Assembly: GCF_041146395.1 (NCBI RefSeq)
Contig: NC_090990.1
Span: forward strand, 40,372,001 to 40,436,000
DNA: 64,000 nucleotides
Direction of reading: 5' to 3'
Source: Eulemur rufifrons
Lineage: Eukaryota > Chordata > Mammalia > Primates > Lemuridae
The notes beneath the pieces are model-generated. The model made no database searches and was not told the origin of the DNA. It worked only from the letters and a program-made list of their open reading frames with translations. Position 1 is the first letter of the stretch; every line of letters begins with the position of its first letter. The translations under genes were made by a program, and so were the position numbers. Positions 1 to 34,857 of this stretch are shown here, one piece after another.

Positions 1-4583
<4,583 letters not shown>

Positions 4584-4669
4584 GTGCCCTCAGCGGCCAC
4601 AGCACACCCACCCCCACTCCATGCTGTCCCCAAGGATGCACATGCAGCTTGTAGAGGAAGGCAGGGGCA

Positions 4670-4675
4670 TTTATT
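4670..4675 (-). terminator. FAM151A: FAM151A polyadenylation signal AATAAA
   Basis: The plus-strand bases tttatt give AATAAA on the minus strand, 65-70 bases after the FAM151A stop. Cleavage would fall around 4650, inside sequence expected to be ACOT11 3' UTR. Confidence 0.65.
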
Positions 4676-4739
4676 TTTCCCTGCCTCCCCCGTGGGAAGC
4701 CTTCACCCAGAGGCCCATGGGCCCCCCGGCACTGGGTGC

Positions 4740-19003
<14,264 letters not shown>

Positions 19004-19240
19004 GGTGGCCCTGCGGCTGGGCTGCGGTGGGAGGCTGGAGCCCCCAGCAGCACCTAATCCTCCCTAGACCTGGCCAGCTCTGCAGCCCTGTGACGTCCCA
19101 GTGTGGAGATAACCCCTGAAGCCCCTCCTCCCTCCCCACCCTCCTCCTCTTCCTCTCGCTCTCCCAGGATCTTAACAGGCCAAGCAGAAAATCCTGCAGT
19201 CACCAAAATGACCTTTGAGCACAGTAGGAGGCAGCAGAGG
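19004..19240 (-). promoter_or_regulatory. FAM151A: Candidate FAM151A 5' UTR and promoter
   Basis: This is the sequence directly upstream of the only good start codon. No TATA box is evident. Possible motifs are a CRE-like tgacgtcc at 19091-19098 and a DR1-like nuclear receptor site on the minus strand at 19209-19221 (tgctcaaaggtca), which would fit an HNF4-driven kidney/gut gene. The transcription start cannot be placed from sequence. Confidence 0.4.
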
Positions 19241-22200
19241 ATGATGGGCTGAGCCCCCACCCCTCCCTGTCTGCCCCCTGCCTGGGAGTCGGGAGACCAC
19301 AGATCAAGCCCAGCTCGTCTCCCTTTCCTGGAGACCAGGAGCAGGTGTCTGCCCCTTTCTGGGCCTCACTTTCCCACGTGTAAAAGGAAGCAGCTAGATT
19401 GGGTGGCCTTCAATGCTCTTTCCTCTTCTAACCCTAGGCTTTCCGCCCTGCCCCCAGGGAATCCCGCATATCTGGCTGGGGTTGGTGACACAGACAGATT
19501 AGATTTATCTCAGGGGCAAGAATTTTCATTCCATCCTAGATTGTGGCTGACAGATTATCTAGCTGGGATTGAAACTGACAGTCCTGGCAGGCTGGCCTGG
19601 GTTACTGCAGGCCACTCCTAGGACAGCAAGTCCATGGGGAAGGGGATGAGTCACCACCTTACACAGGAGTTCTGGGGGCTCCAGTACGGGGAGCAAGTTA
19701 GAAACTGCCCCTGTTCTGAGAACCTGGAGTTCGAATCCAAGAATCATCTGTATGTGCAGTTTATCGAGGGTCACAGGGAAATCTGGCCGGGCGCTTGGAC
19801 TCTGATTCGATGGTGCGTGTGTGAGAGTGTCGAGAACGATGCCCAGGGGGGCAGATGTTGGGAACCGAGGGGTGGAGGGGCAGGTAGGGAGGCCGGGGGA
19901 GGGGGCTTGTGGGTCCTCCCTGAGCTGCCGCCCAGGAGGGAGCTGGATGTAGAGGGCTTGGGCTCAGGGGGAGATCCGGGCGGAAGACAAGTGAGCATCA
20001 TTTCTGCCAAGGCAGGAGGCAAGGGATGGAGGCAAACTTCTGGGGAGCACTCGTAAGAGGGTCAGGTGGAGGAAGAGGAGCCAGTAGAGGAGAGGGGACA
20101 GAACCCAGAGTGGTAGGGGTGGCAATGGAAAGGCCACTTCAAGAAGAAAGGAGTGGTCAGCCATGCCTAGAGATGGGGCTGGATGAGGACAGCAAGGGCC
20201 CTGGGATTTGTGGGGTTTGCAAGAGAAGAGTGATGGTGACGTTGGTGGGGACGGTGTCTGCAGAAGGGTGGGGAGGGTGGGCATGGAAGGGGGTCCGAGC
20301 AGAGACTGTTTGGAGGGGGTGGGCAGGAGGGAGAGGCACTCGGGCAGGTGAAGAGGGCAGTGGGGAAGACCCAGGGCACAGGGGGTGCAGTCCTGCAGGA
20401 TATGGGGCAGGGTGGGCATGGTGAGTGGGGAGTTTGGGGGTGCTGGGGGTAGGTGATGTGGGGAGGCACACATGTCTGGGAGGTTTGAGGACAGGGGGGT
20501 TCTGTTGGCTGGCCAGGGCCAGTGGCAGGCTTACAGGGGTCCAAGGAGACCTGAGCTACAGGCTGACAGGACCCCATCCCACACGCCCTCTCCCCATTGC
20601 ACAGCGGGGAAACGTGAGGCCATGATGGCGCCCCTAGCCGAGGCAGAGCCGGCCCTGGAGCCTCAGGCTCTCAGGTCCCTGGGCCTCCGGAGACGGGGAG
20701 CTCTCTTCTCTCTGGGCCTCAGGCTCCTCCTCCAAATCAATGCAACAAACCCTTTCCCAGCAGCTGCCCTGGGCGGGCCCTGGCTGGGTGTCAGGGCTGC
20801 AGGCTGCCGGGGTCCTCAGCCTCTCGGGGAGACAGTAAGGGGTCGCAGGTAAGCAGGCATGTTTGGTGCGCCCCCTTACTTAGGGGGGTCCAATAAGGCG
20901 TGGAAGGTGTGTTAACTGGGTATTATAACAGCCACAAAAGTGAACTGAGAATGACGGAAGCCACATCTCACAGTCAGAACCACATATGGTTTACTTTACA
21001 GTTAAAGTACAGCGGAACAGCAAACCACCAGAACTGCAAAACGTATCCCTCCCTGCATCTGCCCTTCTAAGAATTAAGGGCATGAAACACTGACAAATGG
21101 TTCTTGTGTCCCCATGTTGCCCGCAAAGAAATCGAGGCCCAGAGAGGTCGAGACTTGTCCCAAGTCACCTCAGTGTCAGGTTCAAACTCAGGTCAGGCTG
21201 ACCCCAGGCCCCAGTGCCCGGTGTTGTGGCATCTGCTGTTTTCTTGTCCACACCCATGTACAATGGGGTGTCACTTTGTTGGGCTACAATTACTTAATGG
21301 CAATGCTGGCCAAATCTCTTTTCAAAAGCAAAATTCCGAACTTAGTTCTTACAGTCCACAAGGGCTCTCCGTGTACAAACCGCCCTCGTTTTGGAACCTT
21401 GCTTGTTTGGTGTACATGACACTCTTATGAGGGAGGCATCATTATGCCCCCTTTCGAGTAAGGGAAGCGGAGCCAGTTAGCGGCAGAGCAGGGGCGGGAG
21501 GGCCTCGTCTCCCCGACTCAGCAGGCCTGTGTTGCTGCGTGTTCCCCGGGAAGGAGGCGGCTGGCTCTGCCTCTCCTGGCTCGGAGGGCTCTGCACCTGT
21601 GTCTGGGGGAAAGAGCTTTCCCCCAGCTCTGGCTTTTAGCAGGAGGAACAGCCCTGGTTCAGACCATTCTGAGAACACCCCTGAGAAGTGTCTGTGACGT
21701 TTCTCGTGCGACACAACTTGTTAAGTTACTGAGCATGCACCGTGTGCCAGGCTCTGTGCTAGGCTCTGAGGGTCCGCCCCACACTATATTGCAGGAGAGA
21801 AGAAACCAGGGGCTGGTGGGGGCGCCTGCATTTCAGATGTGGAACAGCTGTTTCAGAGCTGGCGCACATCCAAACCTCGCAGCCTGTAAGGATGTCGGGC
21901 CTGGAGAGTGGCATGGGCCCGGGTGGGGGCACTCAGGTGGAGGAGGCACAGGTTGGGAGCACAGAGGAGGAGCCCCAGGCTCCTGGGTGGGCCAGGGGGC
22001 ATGGGGGGCAGGGGCTAAGGGAGGCTGTTGCAGTCAAAGGGAGCCAGCGTGTGGGAGTGGGCCCTGGTGTGTGGGACAAGAGTGTGTTTGGGGCTGTGAG
22101 CAGCGCAGTGTGACTGGAGCACCAGGTGGGAACCGGGGAGGGGCGGTCGGGAGATGAGGCTGGGGAGCTGGGCAGGGCTGGGTACCTGCTAAAGAGCTTG

Positions 22201-22906
22201 GCTTCAAACTGGAGCAGAGGGGGTGGCTTCACCTATGGGGTGGGCCAGAGACTGACGCACTCAGCTTCGCACTCTGGAAGCTGGTCTTGAGAAATGGCCG
22301 GTGCAGGTCGGCTGCCTCGAGCACCCAGGCTGTCCTACTTTAGCCCTGACCACCCTGCACCCCCACAAAGCCACGGGACTTCCCGCACCATACTGCTCAG
22401 AACAGCAAATAGACTATGGAAGTTTGAGCCTCAGGTTTTGTTACCTGGGTTACTTCGATACCTGATACCCCTCCACATGCCCCATGGCATAGTATAGGGG
22501 AGGAGAAAATAGAGGTGGTTAGGAGGCCCCAACATTTCGCATGTGGAGCAGCCATTGTTAGAACTGGTGCTACAGGAGGTTCTGTCTCCTGGGCCCTGAG
22601 AGGCCCCACTAACTTCTATGAGGCAGTGTCCCTTTCTTCTGTCATCCCCTCCTCCCCCAGAGAGGCCTGTCACAACATGGGGAAATGCAGCCCTGAATTA
22701 CTTCAGTTAGGAAAATGATTGTTCCTGAATCCAGCTCACGAACATTCAACACACAGGTGCTGGGGCCCAGCCAGCCACTGTCAAAGCTGACTTTTGTCCT
22801 GAGGGCTGTTGCCAAACCCTGGAGACCCCGAGCGTCCACTTTGATGGCTATACAGGTTCTGCTGGCAAGACATAAAGCCTGGGACCCCCTACAAAGTGGG
22901 GATTCT
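19241..22906. other. Intergenic, mostly unique, no gene seen
   Basis: GC-rich sequence upstream of FAM151A with a reverse MIR at about 21120-21225 (aaatcgaggcccagagaggt). Several long frames (for example 19634-20056 plus, 20167-20577 minus) have biased, low-complexity composition and no recognisable family or splice support. Confidence 0.5.
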
Positions 22907-23220
22907 GGCTGGGCGCAGTGGCTCACACCTGTCATCCCAGCATTTTGGGTGGCTGAGGCCAGAGGGACTCATGAGGCCAGGAGTTCAAGACTAGCTTGAG
23001 CAACATAGTGAGACCCTGTCTCTATAAAAAAAATAAAAAAATTAGCTGGGTGTGGTGGCACACACCTGTAGTCCCAGCTACTGGGAAGGCTGAGGCAGGA
23101 GGATCACTTGAGCCCAGGAGTTAGAGGCTGTAGTGAATTATGATGATGCCACCAACTCCAGCCTGCGTGACAGAGCAAGACTCTGTTTTTTTAAAAAAAT
23201 AAAATTAAATTTAAAAAATC
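22907..23220 (+). repeat. Alu SINE
   Basis: Dimeric older Alu: ggctgggcgcagtggctcac, linker with A-runs, right arm gcaagactctgttttt and an A-rich tail. Confidence 0.9.
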
Positions 23221-23931
23221 CTGGAAGTAGTAAGTTGAAAAAGAAAAAAAAATACCACTGTGGTGATTCTAATAGAATACACCTGCATAATGATGGTTCT
23301 CCAATGGCTACACACTCAGTAAAAGCTAACGAGAAAAACCCACCTGCCTATTTTGACATTGGCACTTGGTGGGATATAAAAAAAAAACTTCTAAAAATTA
23401 ATAACTACAAGCCGGCCTCCATACAGGTATTTGGTCCAAATTCATACTGCTTGGGTGGTCTAAAAATTCTAAACAGCAGAGTTTATTTTAAAGTAGTTCA
23501 TGTAGGTAGTGCCCCAAGGTAACTAGCAGAAGAAAAACAAGTTTTCTCAAGAGGAACACAGCTTCCACCCAGACCTTAAAGAATTCTAGGGCAAAGTTTC
23601 AGGGAAAATAAGTAGCTCATCAATCCCAGGCAACAATCTCAAAATTTATAAGAAAATAACTTAGCATGGGCAACACCAAAAGAAAGAATAAACAGCAGGA
23701 TCACACAGTCTTTAGAATTCAAAATTATCATACCAGGAATATGTTTGAAGAAATAAAAAGTAGCTTTAAGATATGAACAAGGAACAGTAGACCACATAGA
23801 ATAACCAAGCACATTTGAGAAGCTGAATAGAACTTCTAGAAATGAAAAATATAATTAAAATAAAAAAACTCAATGGAAGGATTTAACATTAGGTTAGACA
23901 TAGTGGATTAGAGAATTAGATAAGATTAGAA

Positions 23932-24215
23932 GGGTCTGGGTGAGTTGGCTCACACCTGTAATCCTAGCACTCTGGGAGGCCGGGCGGGAGGATCACTTGA
24001 GCTCAGGAGTTCAAAACCAGCAAGGGTGAGACCCTGTCTCTACTAAAAATAGAAAAACTTGCTGGACATGGTAGCATGTGCCTGTAGTCCCAGCTACTGG
24101 GGAGGCTGAGGTGGGAGGATGCCTTGAGCCCAGGAGTTTGAGGTTACTGTGAGTTATGATGATGTCACTGCACTCCAGCCCTGGCAACAGAGTGAGACCC
24201 TGTCTCAAAAAAAGG
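23932..24215 (+). repeat. Alu SINE
   Basis: ggctcacacctgtaatccta through gagtgagaccctgtctcaaa, slightly shortened in the left arm; inserted in LINE-1. Confidence 0.92.
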
Positions 24216-24555
24216 AAAAATAAGGTAAGATTAAAAAGTGTTATCCAGAAATCAGTATAAAGAAATAAAGAGATGGAAAACATGAGAAGTTAAAAGACAA
24301 AGAGGACAGAGAGAAGGGCTAACATGTATCGAATCAGAGTTGTAGGAGAACAGCAGAGAAAGAATGAGAAAAAGGCAATATTTTCTAATGTTTCTGGAAA
24401 ATTTTTCAAAATTGCTGATTAATACCAATCGCAAGATTTAGGAATCACAATGAATCCCAAGTAGAAAAAAAAAATCCATACCTATATGTGGCATAGTAAA
24501 ATTGCATAACATCAAAGTAAAAGATCTTAGAAGCAGCCAAAAAGAATAGATTTAT

Positions 24556-24840
<285 letters not shown>

Positions 24841-24930
24841 CAAAACAATCCTCCCCGCCCCTCCCCCCACCCCAGACACCTGAAGGTTTTGGAAAGAGAC
24901 CAAAAGCAGGAAGAAATTAGAGGGGTGCCG

Positions 24931-26330
24931 ACAGTTAGAGGAAGGATCAGCTACCGGTTACAAAAATGTAAAATCTCACAAACATAATTAACATTGAACC
25001 AAGGAAGTCAGAAAGAGAAGAGTGTGGGCAGGGGAGGATAAGGAAGAGGAGGTGGGGGTGGGGCAGAAAGGCTATCCAAGGTGGACAGGAGGGAATTTGT
25101 GAGCTTGGCAGCTGCTAAGCTGAGGTCACTGTGAAGCACTGGGTTTGGGGCTGATTTCCAGGGTGGCATATCTCAGGACAAATGGCCTGGGGAAAGGGAA
25201 ATACAGCTTCATGGGCGGTTCCACTATCATTTTGTAGTGGTGCCCAGTGAAGTTTCTCTATCTAGTCACTGATAAATCTTAACTAGTTTAGCTATGGCTC
25301 CTGGTTAAAATCTTCTTTAGAAAGATAGCAGCATTTCCTTATTGCAGAATCCAAATCTCACTGTTGTGTGTCACCCGCCCCTGCCCAGCTCAGCACTCCT
25401 ATCTGCCCTCCAATAGCAGCTGGGTGGGGTAGGGAAAAGACCAAGGACACGGGTGTCCTCGTGGGCCTGGGCCAATATTTGCCCTCTCTGGGTGTCAGTT
25501 TCCTCATCACAAGCCACCTGATTTCAAAGCCCTTGTTACCCTGAGACAAAGAGAGGTATGAGGTCACATGGTGAGGGCTTTTATGGGGAGACTTGAGTGC
25601 CAGGCAAGGAACTCAGTCTTTACTGTCACAGCTCTTGTGGAATTTGTCTAGCAGGTTTTCCAGTCCTCACCGGAAGACCCCCCAAAATAATCTAAAAAAA
25701 ACAAAACAAAAAGGAACTCAGTCTTCATTCGCAGTGAGGTCCTTTCCAGGTGGTTGTGGAGGGTCTGAAGATAGGTCCTTCCTTGAAGGGACACCACCCC
25801 TGCTTCTCCCCACTGTGTGGGCAGGAGCTGGGGCCCCATTGGCTGGGGGACTTCTGGGTCACGGTGACCTCACAAAGGCTACAGCCCCGCCCTGGGCTTG
25901 GGGGTGCCTAGGTAAGCTGAGGGCTGGCTCTGGGGAAGTCCCAGGGGTGGGGGCAGCCTCCACAAGGCAATTACCACCTTGACCCCCCCCCCATAAAAGT
26001 CTGCCCCTCTGGCTGTAATTCCACAGCTAGACTTCACACCTTTGGCTTAAAGTTGAATTTTCTGTTACCATGTGGATGCCCCAGGTGGAGGTAACACACT
26101 GAACTTTACATCAGCAGCTCAGGCTCACAGAGAAAGAATTTAAGCTCTCAGGTCCTGAGAGAGTGGTGGGCAGGAGTTGGGGGGAGGGGAGGGAAGAGGA
26201 GGGGCGAGGAAATACCATCGCCCTGGGGAAGAGAAGGCCAAGAACCCGGAAACCAGGCTTTGTCTTTTTCTCAGGTCCTGCCAGCCTGCCGGCACCCAGG
26301 AGGAGGAAGGGCTGGGGGATGAACATTAAC
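24931..26330. other. Intergenic, mostly unique
   Basis: No gene is recognised. A 129-residue plus frame at 25593-25982 has no family resemblance that I know. Confidence 0.45.
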
Positions 26331-26334
26331 TGAG

Positions 26335-26770
26335 GGCCTACTGTGGGCCAGGCACTGTGGTCATCACTTTCTGTGCATGATCCTATTTGGAGAGGGACGT
26401 TTAGAGTAGTGAGGTCACCTGTCCAGGTTCTCACAGCTGGTAGAGACAGAGCAGGTTTGGAATTAAAATCTGTCTGACTCCAAAGCCTTGGGTTTTGGCA
26501 TTATAGCTGGACATCATGAGGGTTGCCTTGTTTTCATTGGGCTTTTTATTTAGGGTAGGGGACTATCAGTGATGGAGGGAATGAGGAATGAGAAACAGAA
26601 AGATGTGGTTCCACTGAGTGATTTGTGCCTTGGGAACCTCTATGGTATGTGAGGAAAATTGTGGGTTGAGAGAACCTGAGTTTGAATCCTGCCTCTACCA
26701 CTTGCCTGGGACTTTACAAAATCACTTTAGACTCCTGAACGGTCTGAACTAATATGCCAGCAAATGAGGA
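26335..26770. repeat. Two MIR elements (- at 26335-26500, + at 26650-26770)
   Basis: The first reads in reverse, ending with gtctgactccaaagccttgg. The second in sense has cctgagtttgaatcctgcct and ctaccacttgcctgggac. Confidence 0.6.
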
Positions 26771-26796
26771 TAATGGTATCTATCTTGAAGTGTTGT

Positions 26797-27190
26797 CATT
26801 CATTCATCCCTTATTCCATGAATGTGTTCTGAACCTCTCCTGTATGCCAGGCACTGTGCTATGTGGTAGAGAAGTAGCAGTAACAAGACAGCCAGACATT
26901 CACCAAGCTCATTTTCTTGAGTTGAAACATGCAAGTAAATAGAGGGTCCTCTGATAGAGAGTGATCACATGAGGAGAGTGCCTCAACCACATTTGGGGAT
27001 CCCAGGAAGACTTCCTAGAGGAAGGGACATCAAAGCTGATGTCTGAAATGTGACTAGATGTTAGCCAGAGGAAGCAACTGAAGTTTAGGTGAGTAGTCCT
27101 GGGGAAGATTACAGGAAGAGGAAAGAGTGTCTGCAAAGGCCCCACAGCAAGAGGAGGCCAACACATTTGAGCCACTGGGAGAAGTTGAGA
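26797..27190 (+). repeat. L2-type LINE fragment
   Basis: The phrase tgtatgccaggcactgtgct, then gaagacttcctagaggaagg, then ggaaagagtgtctgcaaagg, gives an order that recurs near 9.4, 34.3, 35.4 and 50.1 kb. Confidence 0.5.
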
Positions 27191-27341
27191 GTGGTACAGG
27201 TATGGGGTGCAAGGTCAGGGAAGGGGATGGACGTAGCTGGTGAAAAGTTTTAATTAGTTAATTAATTAATTAATTGTTATTTATAAAAAATTACTTATTT
27301 TTAAATAATTTTAATCTTTTTTCTTCTTTTCCTCAGACATA

Positions 27342-27746
<405 letters not shown>

Positions 27747-28640
27747 AAAAATATAAGCTCCACCTACACAACACAGTCTGAAAACCCATGAGAAGTCACA
27801 GAGAAAGTAGATAGAAAAAAATGAACAGAACCCTGAGGATCTGTGGAGAATAACAAAATATTTAACATTCCTTCATTTGAAAGAGGGGAATATCTTGGTT
27901 GGATTTGCATGCATTTTCCCATCATCTGAGAATGTCTTTATTTCTCCTTCATTCTTGATGGATAGTTTTGCCAAATAAAGAATGTGCAGTTGACAGTTCT
28001 TTTCTTTCAGCACTTGAAAAATGTGTGCCACTTCCTTTTGGCTTCCATGGTTTCAAATGAGAAATCTGCTGTAATTCAAATTGGTGTTTCCCTGTAGCTG
28101 ATGCTCTCTAGTTGCTTTTAATTTTTTTTTTTTTTTTCCTGGCTAGTCTGACGGTAGTGGGTTAGCAGAACGTATTAACCTTAGTGTCACTAAAGTTGAT
28201 AGACAACCTCCCACTGCTAAATTTGACTGGCTTAAAAAAAAAAGTAATTTTTTTTCCATTGTCTTTATTTTTCAGAAGTTTAATCATGATATGTTTTGGC
28301 ATGGATTTCTTTAGGTTTATCCCATTTGGAGTTTGGTCAGTTTCCTGAATTCGTATGTTTATGTATTTCATTAAATTTGGGAAGTTTTCAACCATGGCTT
28401 CTTCAAATGCTTTTTTAGCATTCTTTCCCTATTCCTTCTGGAACTCTGATGACACGAATGTTAAATATTTTGTTATTCTCCCACAGATCCCTGGGGTTCT
28501 GTTCATTTTTTTCTATCTACTTTCACTTTAGATTAAGTAAATTTTATTGATCTGTTCTTGTGTACATCTTTGTCATCTCCACTCTACTATTCAGCCCATC
28601 CAGCAAGTTTTTAAAAATTCAGTTACTGGGAGGAGGGGGA
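27747..28640 (-). repeat. Old LINE-1 5' region, antisense
   Basis: Phrases gaatgtctttatttctcctt, gttgacagttcttttctttc, aatttgggaagttttcaacc and cacagatccctggggttctg follow the known reverse order of L1M 5' sequences. A Y4 RNA copy interrupts it. Confidence 0.65.
28141..28243 (+). pseudogene. Y4 RNA retropseudogene (RNY4-like)
   Basis: 93 bases from ggctagtctgacggtagtgg through atttgactggctt follow the Y4 RNA, the small RNA of Ro60 particles, with few changes as I recall the human sequence. A 10-A tail (28234-28243) and matching taatttt-type flanks on both sides mark LINE-1-mediated insertion of an RNA copy. Without Y-gene promoter elements, and as it is inside LINE-1, it should be inactive. 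Confidence 0.9.
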
Positions 28641-28731
28641 AATGAGGAGTAGTTGCTCAGTGGGTATAAAGTTCCAGTTATGCAAGATGATTAAGTTCTG
28701 GAGCTCTGTACAATACAGTGCCTATAGTTAA

Positions 28732-29143
<412 letters not shown>

Positions 29144-29144
29144 A

Positions 29145-29177
<33 letters not shown>

Positions 29178-29180
29178 CAC
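29145..29180 (+). repeat. (CA)n microsatellite
   Basis: About 18 CA dinucleotides with one G interruption; likely polymorphic. Confidence 0.95.
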
Positions 29181-29344
29181 ATCACAAAAGAACATGAGCA
29201 AATTTTTAGAAGTGATATGTTTAGTACCTTGGTTGTGGTGATGGTATCATGGGTGTACGCATATGTACAAACTCATCAAAATATACATTAAATGTGAATT
29301 TTTTTATATATCAATTATACCGCAATAAAGCTAAAAATTTCAGT

Positions 29345-30520
<1,176 letters not shown>

Positions 30521-30619
30521 TCTTCTGCCTTCTTTCCAGATTTAGAGTTCTTTTATGATTGTCTCTGTTGAACTATTTCCGGAATATTTAGTTTTTTTTT
30601 TTTTAGAAGGGAGGAGGAG

Positions 30620-32345
<1,726 letters not shown>

Positions 32346-33850
32346 GAAGATCTTTATGGCTTACTTCGAAAAATCTTTTTTGGGGAGCTGGGCTAGATAC
32401 AAGGACCCATGTTGAGCCGGCAATTCCAAGATCCAACCCTGAGGCAACGGGAAGTGGACTAGGCTCTGGTGGTGGTGGTGGAGAGATGGGGAGAGATTTG
32501 AGAGCCGTTCGGAGGCCAGAATTAGAAGTACTTGGCCCAAATTGGGTGCACACTAGTCAAGGATAAACGCTGTTTCTGGCTTGGATGGTGGTGCCAGTTC
32601 CTTGCAATGGAAGAGAATAGAAGGGTCTCATTTGGGGGGAAATGGAGAGTTCTGTTTTGGATTCTCTGGGTCCGAGGTGCCCCAATGTCAGATGTTGTGT
32701 GTGTGTTTATGTGTGTGTGCACACTTACACAAGTGCCTAACACATTCTTGGCTCATACATCGGATAAATGTATTCTTAATGAGGAACTGGACGATCTATT
32801 GTCAATTCCACACTCTGAAGGCTTTAGCAACCCTTGTCCAGGGCCTGGAAGGGTTCATTGAGGTGAGGGAGAGAGGGTGGCAATCGGTCAATGATTCTCT
32901 CTGCCTTGGACTAGACTAGCTGTTTTATGGCCATGCTCCGCCCTCTTTTGGGGCTCCAAGACTTGGGGGCAAAGGCCACTAGGCAGTCTGTGGCTATCCG
33001 TTGTAAGCAGTGAGCTCTTTAGCTTCCTCGGGTCCCACCCAAGCCCCTCAGCAGCCACTGCTCCTCCCACGGCACAATGTCCATTTGGTGGAGGGAGACC
33101 CACGGGCTGCCCGGTATTGCCAGGCACTTCTGAACCCTTGACTGGCTGTCGTAGGATGGAGCAAGCGGACTGAGGTGGCAGGAGAACATGCGGTGATCCG
33201 ATCTTTCCCCACGGAAGAGGGAGGGTCAGCCCGGGGTTGAGATCTGTGGCCTTCTGCCCCACAACCTGGTATTGTGCATCTGTTGGGCTGGGGGACAGAG
33301 ATTATTACTTTCTTCCTCAGCCCAAACAAGTTAGGTCTTTCAAAACCCTACTCACCGCCTCGTAGGCTGCACCAACCCTTATTTTTCCAGGTTGAAAAGG
33401 CCTCCCTTTGGTAGCTGCGGCCTGTGCGCATGCGCGCGTGCGTGCGTGCGCATGCGTGTGCTCGTGCATGGGCGCCCGTGCACAGGTGGGAGGGATGATA
33501 AAGGGAAGATCCAGGGACCTCCTTAAGTGGAAAAAGGCAAAATTATGAACATAAAGTTAAGTACAGGGCTTTATAAAGGGACTGTGAAGTCAAGGAGCCC
33601 CCACATTTTAAATCCATTAGCTTCAGGGTAAAATGGCCTCTGGTGCTGACGGTAAGGACACTTCCTGCTTCTGAGGCCGCGCAAAGCTGTGCGGGAACCA
33701 CTCGCTTGGGATGAAGTTGGCTCCCTGTGGGTGCTGAGCGCTTCAGTCCTCTGCCTGCAGTGCCTGGCAGTCGGTAATAAAACAGGTAGCCATAAATACC
33801 ATTTAGGGAAGGCCTTCGGTGGGCCACGTGCTCTGTGCCAGGCACTGTAG
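32346..33850. other. Intergenic unique sequence upstream of MROH7
   Basis: No gene or clear repeat is recognised except the GC/CATG tract at 33425. Frames such as 32888-33262 (minus) lack family resemblance. Confidence 0.45.
33425..33478 (+). promoter_or_regulatory. NRF1-like palindrome in CpG-rich alternating tract
   Basis: tgcgcatgcgcg at 33425-33436 matches the NRF1 consensus. It begins a tract of GCGC/GTGC alternating purine-pyrimidine sequence able to form Z-DNA. It lies about 1.4 kb before the first proposed MROH7 exon, so it could be a promoter element or merely a simple repeat. Confidence 0.4.
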
Positions 33851-33869
33851 CTACCCCCGCCCCCAGGCT

Positions 33870-33965
33870 TTATGAGGGGAAAAGTCTCTTGCCCAGGTTC
33901 ACTCAGACTAGCAAGAGGATGAGCTGGGAATTGAACTCAGGACTATGTGACTCCAAATCTGTGGT
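33870..33965 (-). repeat. MIR SINE fragment
   Basis: Reverse MIR: gtctcttgcccaggttcact, then gagctgggaattgaactcag and atgtgactccaaatctgtgg. Confidence 0.7.
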
Positions 33966-34139
33966 CTCTTCAAAGCTCAGCTATTAATATAAAGGTACAC
34001 AGCCAAATTTGTGGAGTAAATGATTTAGTGAATGAGTGAGCACATGAATGAATAATAAATGAACAAGTGATGAAATGAGTTAGTGAAAGGATCAAATGAA
34101 GAAGAGAGAAAAGTCAATAATGAAATAACGAACTCAAAC

Positions 34140-34690
34140 AGGTACTGAACAGTCACTGTGTGCCAGGTGCTATGCTGGACGTTAGAAACCAGCAGAGAGC
34201 ATGGCAGATGCAGTCTCTGCCATTTTGGGGCTTGTTGGCTAGTGCGGGAGCCAGATACTGTGTGCCAAGAAAGGGGAAGTGAATAAGGTGCCCTGAGAAC
34301 TTATAGGTGGCCCTCGCCTGTCTAGGGGGCCCCGAAGGCTCTTAACATTTGAGCTGATCCCTGAAAGGTTGGAGCTGTAGGCACAAGCTGGGGAAGGGGA
34401 GTGGGGAAGGGGTGCCCAGCTTGTGGAAGGCCCACCCCCAACTGGGAGAGCCTGGTTCTCTGAAGTAAGTCAATGGAGTCGAGCAAGGGTGGAATGGAGG
34501 TGGGAAGGGGACAGATGGAGGGGCAAGAGGGTGAAAAGGGGACTGGGACCAGATACAGAAGGGCCTTTTAGGTTTGCTAACAACTGGGGACTCTGTCCTA
34601 AAGACACCAGGAAGCCATGGAGGGGTTTAGGCAGGGGGCTGGTGTAGAGACAATCTTGGCTGCCTGGAGGGCCAGTGGGGTGAGTGACCT
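34140..34690 (+). repeat. L2-type LINE fragment
   Basis: Contains cactgtgtgccaggtgctat, ctcttaacatttgagctgat, then gacaccaggaagccatggag and ggcagggggctggtgtagag. The order matches the copies near 27 and 50 kb. Confidence 0.5.
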
Positions 34691-34822
34691 TCTTCTCCTT
34701 GACCTTCACTTCTTCACGTATACAATGGGGCAATAATATTTAACTTCCAGGAGTAGGCTGCGCAGTAGGTGTTGAAAAGGCACTCTTCCCCTGACTTGGT
34801 TTCCTTCTGCATCTCCTCCCAG

Positions 34823-34857
34823 GGACCCACTCCTGCTTAAGAACACCATGCATGCAG
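34823..34857 (+). other. MROH7: Candidate 5' UTR exon of MROH7
   Basis: A 35-base segment bounded by a strong pyrimidine-rich acceptor (atctcctcccag) and a near-perfect donor (gcag|gtgagt). If joined to 35717 it supplies two upstream ATGs: one gives a 19-codon frame ending at 35773, the other a frame overlapping the MROH7 start. No transcript evidence is available, so the call rests on splice signals alone. Confidence 0.45.

Noticed and set aside
28141..28243. Functional Y4 RNA gene
   Set aside because: It has an A-tail and duplication, lies within LINE-1 and has substitutions, so it is a retropseudogene.
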